A DNA stretch of 10,481 nt from contig JAILEL010000112.1 in the NCBI GenBank assembly GCA_024687845.1, forward strand, positions 1-10,481, written 5' to 3'. A model generated the notes under the pieces. The model saw only the letters and a program-made list of their open reading frames with translations. It was not told where the DNA came from and did not search any database. The position numbers were made by a program, and so were the translations under genes. This stretch comes from Eubacterium sp. (GTDB lineage Bacteria; Bacillota_A; Clostridia; Lachnospirales; Lachnospiraceae). This document shows positions 1 through 6,525 of the stretch, in pieces; within the stretch, counting starts at the first letter, position 1; every line of letters starts with the position of its first letter.

Positions 1-1
1 T

Positions 2-1009
2 GTAACTGCTGGTAAGACGGTTAAAAATGCAGTAAAAGACAAAAAGAATAAGTATAAAAAAATAAGAGTGAGTCTTTCAAAAAAAGGTATCGCAAAGGTA
101 ACTGTTAAGGGAAAGAAACTGGTTATCAAGGGACTAAAAGCAGGAAAGGTAAAGGTTGTTGTAAAGGCCTACGATAAAAAGAATAAACTTCTTGCATCAG
201 GAAGCTTCATAGTCAAGGTAAAAAAAGCTCAGCAAAAGAATCCACAGCAGAATGCTACAGAGCAGAAGGACCCGCAGCAGAATACAACAGAACAGAAGAA
301 TCCACAGCAGAATACTACAGAACAAAAGAATCCCGAAGATACTTCTAGTGGTGATGGAAAACCATCAAGTGAAACAACAAAGTATGATGCAGGCGAATAT
401 TCTATATCCAAAACCCATTCGGGGGAGGGAACATTTTACGATAGAGCAAGTACCGGAGCGGCTAACCTGGATGATTTTGAAAGCAAATATCTGACAGCTG
501 CCATGAATAATGAGGATTATATGAATGGTCTTGCCGGTGCTTATATCGAAGTAACGGATAAGGACGGAGACAAGGTTAAGGTTCTTATTACTGACAGGCT
601 CCCAGAGGGAAAGAAGGGGGACATAGACCTGACAAGAAAGGCTTTTAAGACCATAGAGCCTGAGAAAACTGGTAGAATGAAGATAACGTGGAAGATAATC
701 CCACTTCCGACCACAGATCCAGTTGCATTTCTATGGAAACCGACCAGTACCCAGTATTGGGCTGAGGTTCAGGTAAGAAATGGTAGATATCCTGTTAAGT
801 CTGTTGAGTACTACGATACAGCTTCAAAAAGTTATAAGAAGATGGAAAGAAAAGAATATAATTATTTTGCGGCTGCAAATGGAATGGGTTCAGCCGGACC
901 TTATAAGTTTAGAATAACAGACTTCTATGGTCACACGATTATAGAAGAAAACATTTCAATCAAGACGGATGGAAAGCCGGTAAATGGAAAGAATAATTTT
1001 CCTTATTAG
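2..1009 (+). CDS. Secreted expansin with N-terminal Ig-like domain, 5'-truncated
   Basis: The frame is open to the window edge, so the true start and any signal peptide lie upstream; 335 residues are visible. Counting from the first codon, about residues 1-78 form a Lys/Val-rich beta-strand segment resembling a bacterial Ig-like (Big_2-type) domain. Next come three decapeptide repeats, then an expansin module at about 130-335. Expansins loosen cellulose and cell-wall matrices without hydrolysis. The module matches my memory of Bacillus subtilis EXLX1 (YoaJ): GEGTFY (Thr144), ITDRLPEG (Asp198), DIDLT (Asp209, equivalent to the essential Asp82), and in domain 2 the aromatic surface Tyr252-Trp253 before VQVRN plus Tyr286 in KEYNYF, matching the EXLX1 Trp125/Trp126/Tyr157 cellulose platform. 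The first Trp is replaced by Tyr. A GTG at 68 also reads in frame but lacks a good ribosome site. The family call is strong; substrate is inferred. Confidence 0.88.
   Translation, partial: VTAGKTVKNAVKDKKNKYKKIRVSLSKKGIAKVTVKGKKLVIKGLKAGKVKVVVKAYDKKNKLLASGSFIVKVKKAQQKNPQQNATEQKDPQQNTTEQKNPQQNTTEQKNPEDTSSGDGKPSSETTKYDAGEYSISKTHSGEGTFYDRASTGAANLDDFESKYLTAAMNNEDYMNGLAGAYIEVTDKDGDKVKVLITDRLPEGKKGDIDLTRKAFKTIEPEKTGRMKITWKIIPLPTTDPVAFLWKPTSTQYWAEVQVRNGRYPVKSVEYYDTASKSYKKMERKEYNYFAAANGMGSAGPYKFRITDFYGHTIIEENISIKTDGKPVNGKNNFPY
236..325 (+). repeat. Three tandem 30-bp units coding a decapeptide linker
   Basis: Units at 236-265, 266-295 and 296-325 encode KNPQQNATEQ, KDPQQNTTEQ and KNPQQNTTEQ, followed by a broken fourth copy (KNPED). 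The DNA copies differ mainly at third codon positions. The repeat makes a hydrophilic Gln/Asn/Thr/Pro spacer between the Ig-like domain and the expansin module. Copy number could vary between strains by slippage. Confidence 0.9.
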
Positions 1010-1026
1010 TTCAGGGAGGTGGAAAC

Positions 1027-1704
1027 GTGGAAAAATACGATCCTTCAATTTATGAAAAACCATCGGTTGCAGTAGATCTGCTGGTTTTTACTATAGAAGA
1101 TGACAGACTTAAGATTCTTATGATAAAAAGAGAAGAAGCTCCTTTTAAAGGAAAGCTTGCCCTTCCTGGAGTTTTTGTGGGAATAAATGAGACTTTGGAT
1201 AAGGCTGCTATCAGAGGCATTAAGGAAGAAACAGGACTTAAGGATATTTATTTTGAACAGCTTTATACATTTGGAGATGTTAAGCGTGACCCAAGAATGA
1301 GAATCATTTCTGTTGCTTATATGGCTCTTGTTCCTATTCAGAAACTGGATTTTACCGCAGGAAAAAGAACAGAGGGTGCGTGGCTTTTTGATGTAGAAGA
1401 ATTACTGGAGTCAGACAAAAAACTGGCATTTGATCATAGGAAGATAATTGAGTGCGGACGAAAGAGACTGGAAGGTAAGGTTAATTATACAGATATTGCA
1501 TTTAACCTTGTGGATGAAGAGTTTACACTTCCAGAGCTTCAGAGAGTTTATGAGATTTTGCTTGGAAAGACTCTATATAAGACAAACTTCCGGAAGAAGG
1601 TGGCTGATATGATTGAAGAAACAGATTATCAGACTGCTGGTGAGGCGCATAGACCAAGCCGCCTGTATAGGAAGAAGGATATAGATGAGAACTCAGGTGA
1701 GTAG
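1027..1704 (+). CDS. NrtR-like NUDIX/winged-helix transcriptional regulator
   Basis: This 225-residue protein has an N-terminal NUDIX fold (about 10-150) and a C-terminal winged helix (about 166-225) with the NrtR-type signature FTLPELQRVYE...KTNFRKK. NrtR regulators bind ADP-ribose or related ligands through the NUDIX domain and control NAD synthesis; relatives control sugar pathways. The NUDIX box at 48-71 is degenerate: the second Gly is Val49 and the Glu of the RE pair is Gly64, while Glu55, Arg63, Glu67 and Glu68 remain. That points to ligand sensing rather than efficient hydrolysis, though activity cannot be excluded. The GTG start is set by AGGGAGGT at 1013-1020, six bases upstream. 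It begins 17 bases after the expansin stop, so the two may share a transcript. It lies directly upstream of a promoter with tandem palindromes (1830-1878), a plausible target. Ligand and targets are inferred. Confidence 0.85.
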   Translation: MEKYDPSIYEKPSVAVDLLVFTIEDDRLKILMIKREEAPFKGKLALPGVFVGINETLDKAAIRGIKEETGLKDIYFEQLYTFGDVKRDPRMRIISVAYMALVPIQKLDFTAGKRTEGAWLFDVEELLESDKKLAFDHRKIIECGRKRLEGKVNYTDIAFNLVDEEFTLPELQRVYEILLGKTLYKTNFRKKVADMIEETDYQTAGEAHRPSRLYRKKDIDENSGE

Positions 1705-1720
1705 AGATTATCTTACTATT

Positions 1721-1762
1721 AAAACGTTTCAAGAGTTTTAGCTTTTGAGGCGTTTTTATTTT
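1721..1762 (+). terminator. Rho-independent terminator after the NUDIX regulator
   Basis: Arms at 1721-1735 (AAAACGTTTCAAGAG) and 1742-1756 (CTTTTGAGGCGTTTT) pair over 15 positions with a few G-U wobbles. The loop is TTTTAG, and TATTTT follows. It sits 16 bases after the stop codon and separates the expansin-regulator unit from the next promoter. Confidence 0.8.
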
Positions 1763-1824
1763 GCTCCAAACCGTTATTCAAAATATAGAAAACTAAAAAT
1801 CTTCTGGTAAAAATATAAAAACAC

Positions 1825-1853
1825 TTGACATAGTAGCAAAATAATACTAAGAT
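1825..1853 (+). promoter_or_regulatory. Sigma-A promoter of the SPFH/NAD-kinase-like operon
   Basis: A perfect -35 TTGACA (1825-1830) is followed after 17 bases by the -10 TAAGAT (1848-1853). Transcription would begin near 1860, giving a leader of about 90 bases before the ATG at 1949. The -10 is overlapped by the first of two palindromes, so the promoter is probably repressible. Confidence 0.75.
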
Positions 1854-1878
1854 ACAGTTAGTAGCAAAACAATACTAA
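1830..1878. promoter_or_regulatory. Tandem 21-bp palindromic operators
   Basis: Site 1 (1830-1850) is ATAGTA, nine bases, TACTAA. Site 2 (1858-1878) is TTAGTA, nine bases, TACTAA, a perfect 6-bp inverted repeat. The surrounding 22 bases (1831-1852 and 1859-1880) are identical except one base, and the centres are 28 bp apart. Site 1 covers the promoter spacer and most of the -10; site 2 covers the predicted start of transcription. This geometry suits a dimeric repressor. The nearest encoded candidate is the NrtR-like regulator just upstream, whose family commonly uses palindromes of about this length; that link is inference. Confidence 0.7.
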
Positions 1879-1948
1879 GACTAATCTACAGCATCTACAT
1901 ATCAATTACAAAGTATTTGAATATATTTATTTAGAGGAGGAAACGATT

Positions 1949-3091
1949 ATGAGTATTATGTATAAAAAATTTCAACCATGTGATTATATAATGTTGATAA
2001 AAGGTGGTAAGGTTGTAAAGCAGGGAATGGGACTTACGGTTCTCTGTGATAATATGAGAACGAATATTCTTGCTGTACCGGCAACTGCATTTGATGGAGC
2101 TTTCGCATTTGACGATATTGTTACAGCTGATTATCAGACTGTCTGTGTTCAAGGTGCTATTACATATATGATTACAGATTTTGAGCAGGCAACGGGAATG
2201 GCAGACTTCGGATATGAGAGAAATTATAAGGAAAAACAGATTACAGCTATGAATCTTCTGTGCAAGAGAATCAGCAATGTTCTTAAGGCTATAGTAATTC
2301 GCGAGGTTTGTAAACGGGATGTCAGACAGATCATAAAGCTTGCTGATGAAATGGCCGGAATTATCATGATTGCTCTCAAGGATGATGAAGTAATTAGAAA
2401 GCTTGGTGTTGAAGTCCTTACAGTTAATGTCCTTGGAGTAGGTACAAAGCCTGAAACCAGAAAAGCTCTTGAAGCTGCTGCACGTGAGCAGATTCTTAAG
2501 GAACAGGATGATGCCATATATATGAGAAGAAACGCTGCTATAGAGCAGGAAAGACTGATTAAAGAAAATGAGCTTGAAACCGAGATTAAGGTTGCGGAGA
2601 AGGAAAAAGAAAAGCAGGATAAGAAACAGGAGATTAAGAGAAGGCTGATCCAGACAGAGCTTGAAATGGATGAGATGAAACAAAATGGAAAATACGAGCT
2701 TGAGAAAAAGGAAATGGAAGCTAAGATTGAAATTGACAGGAAAAATATGGAGGCGAATATTGAAAATGACAGGAGAAATATAGAGGCAAGGATTGAACTT
2801 GACAATAAGAATATGCAAGCAAAAATCAATCTGGAGGAGCAGAATAAGGCCTTTGTTGAGCTTGAAGTTGAAAATGAAAGAAAGAAGGCTGATGTTGAAG
2901 CTTATGCAGTAGAAAAGTTGATGAAAGCTTATGAAAATGTTAATGTAGCACTTATAGAAGCACTTGCAATGACTAAGATGGATCCTGGAACTCTTATGGC
3001 TAAAGCCTTTAAGGATATGGGAACCAATGCAGGCAAGATCGGTGCTCTGAATATTACTCCTGATTTACTCGAGACAATCGTAAATAAATAG
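1949..3091 (+). CDS. SPFH/band-7 family protein with hendecad coiled coil
   Basis: This 380-residue protein has an SPFH-type domain at about 1-180 and a long charged helix at about 165-330. The segment KALEAAAREQILKEQDDAIY followed by MRRNAAIEQERLIKENELETE is typical of soluble bacterial SPFH proteins. Residues 255-298 are four 11-residue repeats (DNA 2711-2842) of the pattern xMEAxIExDxK, indicating a hendecad coiled coil for oligomerisation. No transmembrane helix or signal peptide is seen, so the protein should be cytosolic or peripherally membrane-bound, unlike classic stomatins and flotillins. SPFH proteins form ring or cage assemblies; the exact role here is unknown. The start is set by AGAGGAGG at 1933-1940, eight bases before ATG. 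It is followed by an NAD-kinase-fold gene and likely shares its transcript. Confidence 0.82.
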   Translation: MSIMYKKFQPCDYIMLIKGGKVVKQGMGLTVLCDNMRTNILAVPATAFDGAFAFDDIVTADYQTVCVQGAITYMITDFEQATGMADFGYERNYKEKQITAMNLLCKRISNVLKAIVIREVCKRDVRQIIKLADEMAGIIMIALKDDEVIRKLGVEVLTVNVLGVGTKPETRKALEAAAREQILKEQDDAIYMRRNAAIEQERLIKENELETEIKVAEKEKEKQDKKQEIKRRLIQTELEMDEMKQNGKYELEKKEMEAKIEIDRKNMEANIENDRRNIEARIELDNKNMQAKINLEEQNKAFVELEVENERKKADVEAYAVEKLMKAYENVNVALIEALAMTKMDPGTLMAKAFKDMGTNAGKIGALNITPDLLETIVNK

Positions 3092-3146
3092 TTAACCGTA
3101 AATAGTAACAATAAATAGATCGGACATAATGAAAGGCAGGTCTGTT

Positions 3147-4073
3147 ATGGATAGAGGCATGAATAAAATTATTATAGTAAGACGTCGAACAAGACTTGAG
3201 GATTTGAAACGTCGTTATAATACTATAGAGCAAGCTCAGTTTTATGTGGAGCATCTGGGGGCTGATTTTAATGATTATCTTGAAGAGCACGAAAATTATT
3301 ATCAGGCACTAGACGAGGTTAAATTATTCGCAGACAGATATGCCCGTGTACAGGTGATAGATAGAGAGTATATTCCCAATATGATATTTGGTGAAACGGA
3401 TATTGTAATTGCGGTTGGTCAGGATGGTCTTGTGGCAAATGTGCTTAAATACCTTAATGGACAACCTCTTATAGGTGTTAATCCAGACGCTATTAGATAT
3501 GATGGAATACTGCTTCCATTTAAGGCAAAGGACATGGATACTCTGATTCCAGACGTAATTAATAGAAAATACAAGGTAAAGAATATTACTATGGGAATGG
3601 CAGAAACAAAGGATGGCCAGGTTCTATATGCTGTAAATGATTTCTTTATAGGTATCAGTAACCATACTTCGGCGAGATATCATATCAGCTATAATAATAT
3701 TGTAGAAAATCAGTCTTCTTCGGGGGTTATTATTTCTACTGGACTTGGAATGACTGGATGGCATCGTTCGGTTATGGCAGAGTTTCAGGGAATGGCAAAA
3801 GCATTTAATCTGGGAGAGGTTCCGCTTCCAAAGTATGAATGGGACAGTCGTCTGCTGATATTCCAGGTCAGAGAACCTTATCCTAGCAGATTTACAGAGG
3901 CTGGACTCGTATATGGAAATGTTACTGAAAAAGATGAACTTCATTTTGTATCAGACATGTCAGAAAATGGCATCATCTTCTCTGATGGTATGCAAGATGA
4001 TGCCATTGAATTCAATGCAGGTATGGAATTAAAAGTGAGTATCGCTGACCGGGTAGGACATCTGGTTGTCTGA
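3147..4073 (+). CDS. Divergent NAD-kinase-fold protein
   Basis: This 308-residue protein fits the ATP-NAD kinase superfamily. GQDG at 91-94 takes the place of the usual GGDG, with the key Asp93 kept, and LIGVNPD follows. ND at 164-165 (NDFFIGISNHTSARY) takes the place of the NE motif. GVIISTGLGMTGW at 193-205 takes the place of the GxIVSTPTGSTAY loop. The fold is clear, but the changed loops suggest a non-standard substrate or sensor role rather than housekeeping NAD phosphorylation. I prefer ATG 3147, preceded by AGGCAGG at 3134-3140; an in-frame ATG at 3129 has no good ribosome site, and one at 3159 is also possible. The gap to the SPFH gene is 55 bases with no terminator visible. The 3' end overlaps the convergent small membrane gene by 45 bases and contains a perfect 14-bp inverted repeat. 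Confidence 0.75.
   Translation: MDRGMNKIIIVRRRTRLEDLKRRYNTIEQAQFYVEHLGADFNDYLEEHENYYQALDEVKLFADRYARVQVIDREYIPNMIFGETDIVIAVGQDGLVANVLKYLNGQPLIGVNPDAIRYDGILLPFKAKDMDTLIPDVINRKYKVKNITMGMAETKDGQVLYAVNDFFIGISNHTSARYHISYNNIVENQSSSGVIISTGLGMTGWHRSVMAEFQGMAKAFNLGEVPLPKYEWDSRLLIFQVREPYPSRFTEAGLVYGNVTEKDELHFVSDMSENGIIFSDGMQDDAIEFNAGMELKVSIADRVGHLVV
3966..4007 (-). terminator. Possible terminator of the small membrane gene, inside the kinase-like CDS
   Basis: Arms 3966-3979 (AATGGCATCATCTT) and 3994-4007 are a perfect 14-bp inverted repeat with a 14-base loop. Read on the - strand, it starts 22 bases after the stop of the small membrane gene and ends in TTTTC. The U run is short and partly within the stem, so function is moderate inference. 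On the + strand it codes residues of the kinase-like protein. Confidence 0.45.
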
Positions 4074-4316
4074 TGATTTGTTCTGTCTGAGAATACATCC
4101 ATAATAGACAGCCATAGATATTGTAGAGATTAAAATACATATCATACCTATTGGGTACTCGCCGCAAGTAACTGCATCAGTCACAAAGAAACTGCAGATA
4201 CTTACAAAACATACTAATATCCAGATAAAGATAGCTACAATCCATAAGACCATAGTTATTATTGAATTTTCATTTATATTTTTATTTATCATATTTGCTT
4301 CATATTTATTATCCAT
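4029..4316 (-). CDS. Small two-helix membrane protein of unknown function
   Basis: This 95-residue protein has two clear hydrophobic helices, about 18-44 (IITMVLWIVAIFIWILVCF onward) and about 54-76 (YPIGMICILISTISMAVYYG), joined by a short loop. The N-terminus is polar and Asn/Lys-rich; the C-terminus is short and polar. That it is a real gene is supported by an excellent ribosome site: on the - strand AAGGAGG lies eight bases before the ATG at 4316. I recognise no family. Its 3' end overlaps the kinase-like gene tail-to-tail by 45 bases. A hairpin at 4365-4412 lies upstream of its start, so its mRNA leader may also carry that stem. I could not identify a convincing promoter. Confidence 0.7.
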   Translation of the reverse strand: MDNKYEANMINKNINENSIITMVLWIVAIFIWILVCFVSICSFFVTDAVTCGEYPIGMICILISTISMAVYYGCILRQNKSSDNQMSYPVSDTHF

Positions 4317-4364
4317 TATGTCTTCCTCCTTGCAAGCAAATTTTGAATACTAACTCAAAGATAT

Positions 4365-4416
4365 AATCATTATGCTGAGAACAAAAAGAATCTTGATTTC
4401 AGCATAATGATTTTTT
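4365..4416 (+). terminator. Perfect 14-bp hairpin terminator of the + strand operon
   Basis: Arms 4365-4378 (AATCATTATGCTGA) and 4399-4412 are perfectly complementary, extendable by two pairs, and the right arm runs into six T (4411-4416) followed by CTTT. The T run is only on the + strand. The only + strand genes upstream are the SPFH/kinase-like pair, so their transcript would read across the whole antisense membrane gene before ending here. Confidence 0.7.
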
Positions 4417-4466
4417 CTTTACTACATAAAAAAATCATATCAGATTACACATAACAAAAGAGCAAC

Positions 4467-4534
4467 AAAAAAAATTTTAATTTTTTTTTATTTTTTTTTG
4501 AAACCTTTTTTGCATTTGCCGGGTTTTGTATATA
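4467..4534 (+). promoter_or_regulatory. A/T tracts and possible promoter of the vWA lipoprotein gene
   Basis: The stretch holds A8 (4467-4474), T4, then T9 (4481-4489), one A and T9 (4491-4499): bent or UP-element-like DNA. It is followed at once by TTGAAACC (4498-4505), which has the AAC core typical of ECF -35 elements, with CCGGG starting 13 bases later. A sigma-A-like -10 TATATA lies at 4529-4534 without a good -35. The same TTGWAACCTTT motif occurs upstream of the sigma gene (6737-6747). Which sigma factor is used is unproven. Confidence 0.35.
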
Positions 4535-4608
4535 GAAAGGCAAAAAAACACCGGATTTAAAGATCAAAGGTTCCGGAATATATCCCGAAAGGTGAAGGAG
4601 GTTTTATT

Positions 4609-6459
4609 ATGAGAAAAATGAGTTTTATTAAGAAGAGTATAGGTATGGTTCTTGTAGCAGGACTTATGATGACATCTATGTCAGGATGTGGTTCAAATCA
4701 GACAAGCCAAGAAGCTGCTGATTCTGATGAACCAGTAGTTATGGAGGCAACAGAGGCGTCAGATGATGACGGTGCAAGTTATGCAACCTCTGCATCATCT
4801 GACTCAAATAAGAGTGATGCTTCAGAGAATTATGAAACATATGAGTATGAAGCTGCAGAAGAGAGCTACGATAATGCGTCTGAAAGTGCAAATTATGCAG
4901 GTGATGAAGAATTAGATGGAATGTTCTATGATAACAGTACTGGAAAAGGCTATTTCCCAGATGATAGTAAGGATGATTATTATTCAAATTCAGATTCAAG
5001 GAATTATAGTCACGTTGCTGAAAATGATTTTATTAGTACTGCAAATGAAAATGTATCTACATTTTCCGCAGATGTTGATACAGCTTCTTATTCAAACATC
5101 AGAAGTTACATCAACAGCAACCAGTGTGTTCCTGGGGATGCAGTAAGAATAGAAGAAATGATCAATTATTTCCATTATGATTACAAAGAGCCATCATCAG
5201 ACGAGCCATTTTCAGTAAATATGGAAGTTGACGGATGCCCTTGGAATTCAAATCATCAGCTGGTTATGATCGGTCTTAAGTCGAAGGCTATAGATACAGA
5301 GAAGAGAAAACCAACCAACTTCGTATTTCTTATTGATACATCAGGCTCTATGGATCAGCCTAACAAGCTTCCACTTGTTAAATGTGCATTTATTAAGCTT
5401 CTCAGTGAGCTTGGTGAGAATGACACAGTTTCAATAGTAACCTATGCAGGTAGTGATAAGGTTGTTCTGGATGGTGAAAGTGGTGCAAATTCAGATAAGA
5501 TTGCAAGTGCACTTGAAGAACTTGAAGCTTATGGCAGCACAAATGGTTCAGCAGGTATCAACACGGCTTATGAGATAGCTGAGAGAAACTTTAAGAAAAA
5601 GGGAAATAACCGTGTAATCCTTGCAACTGATGGTGACCTTAATGTAGGAGTTACAAGTGAGGATGGACTTACCAGACTTATAACAGAGAAGAAGGAATCA
5701 GGAATCTTCCTCAGTGTACTTGGATTTGGAACTGATAATCTTCAGGATAACAAGCTGGAAGCACTTGCAGATAACGGAAATGGTAACTATGCATTTATCG
5801 ACAGTGTTTATGAAGCAAAAAGAACTCTTGTAGAAGAAATGGGATCTACTCTTGAAACAGTTGCCAAGGACGTAAAGCTTCAGACTACATTTGACAAAGA
5901 TATAGTAGAAAAATACAGACTTATCGGTTATGAGAACAGAATGCTTGCTAAGGAAGACTTCGATGATGACAGCGTTGATGGTGGAGAGATTGGTTCAGGT
6001 CATGAGATTACAGCGCTTTACGAGATAATTCCTACAAAAGAAGCAAGTATTGATGGTTCATCTGAAAAAACTCATATCTTAGATCTTTCTATCAGATACA
6101 AAGAGCCTAAGGCAGATGATTCTCAGCTTCTTAAGTATTCATGCAAATATTCGCCAAATGGATTCGATAATAAAGCTAGCGATAACATGCTCTGGATTGA
6201 GTCTGTAGCTTGCTTCGGTATGTGCCTCAAGAATAGCGAATATTGCGGAAATAGTTCAATAGCAATGGCAAAGGACCTTGCCGAAAAGACACATTATACA
6301 GATGATGCTCTGAGAGTAGAATATATGTCACTGCTTGATAGATCAGAATACCTTTACAAAGGATTATATAACTACAATGATATTGACGATGATTACTATG
6401 ATTATGGACTTAATGACCAGGACTATTCTGGAGATGTAACAGACGTAGAGGCAGACTAA
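4609..6459 (+). CDS. YfbK-type von Willebrand factor A lipoprotein
   Basis: This 616-residue protein starts with a lipoprotein signal (KKS, hydrophobic helix, lipobox SMSGC, Cys27), so it should be anchored outside the membrane. Residues 28-135 are a low-complexity acidic Ser/Asp/Glu/Tyr linker. Residues about 140-215 match the YfbK N-terminal region (FSADVDTASYSNIRSYIN, IEEMINYF). The vWA domain spans about 230-405 with an intact MIDAS metal site: DTSGS at 243-247, Thr311 and Asp341 (ATDGD). A DUF3520-like C-terminal domain follows to about 585, then a tail rich in Asp and Tyr. vWA domains mediate metal-dependent protein binding, so a surface adhesion or signal-receiving role is plausible. 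AAGGAGG at 4595-4601 lies seven bases before the ATG. It precedes a sigma/anti-sigma/AAA set; a functional link is inferred from order and shared linker composition. Confidence 0.88.
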   Translation: MRKMSFIKKSIGMVLVAGLMMTSMSGCGSNQTSQEAADSDEPVVMEATEASDDDGASYATSASSDSNKSDASENYETYEYEAAEESYDNASESANYAGDEELDGMFYDNSTGKGYFPDDSKDDYYSNSDSRNYSHVAENDFISTANENVSTFSADVDTASYSNIRSYINSNQCVPGDAVRIEEMINYFHYDYKEPSSDEPFSVNMEVDGCPWNSNHQLVMIGLKSKAIDTEKRKPTNFVFLIDTSGSMDQPNKLPLVKCAFIKLLSELGENDTVSIVTYAGSDKVVLDGESGANSDKIASALEELEAYGSTNGSAGINTAYEIAERNFKKKGNNRVILATDGDLNVGVTSEDGLTRLITEKKESGIFLSVLGFGTDNLQDNKLEALADNGNGNYAFIDSVYEAKRTLVEEMGSTLETVAKDVKLQTTFDKDIVEKYRLIGYENRMLAKEDFDDDSVDGGEIGSGHEITALYEIIPTKEASIDGSSEKTHILDLSIRYKEPKADDSQLLKYSCKYSPNGFDNKASDNMLWIESVACFGMCLKNSEYCGNSSIAMAKDLAEKTHYTDDALRVEYMSLLDRSEYLYKGLYNYNDIDDDYYDYGLNDQDYSGDVTDVEAD

Positions 6460-6491
6460 AATAAAGATAAATTAAAATATAGATTAACAGA

Positions 6492-6506
6492 TATGCTAAA
6501 AGCATA
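6492..6506 (+). other. Short perfect hairpin after the lipoprotein gene
   Basis: TATGCT and AGCATA pair across an AAA loop, 33 bases after the lipoprotein stop. No T run follows, so it is not a standard terminator; it could protect an mRNA 3' end. Confidence 0.4.
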
Positions 6507-6525
6507 GGATTGGTGTAAGGAGGGT

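Noticed and set aside
1830..1880. CRISPR array
   Set aside because: There are only two repeats of 22 bases with a six-base gap, too short for a spacer, and they overlap a promoter; operator sites explain them.
1931..2829. Long open frames (295 and 201 residues) on the - strand opposite the SPFH gene
   Set aside because: They are antisense shadows of purine-rich Lys/Glu codons. The predicted proteins are Leu/Phe/Ser low-complexity, lack a ribosome site, and the + strand protein is clearly a known family.
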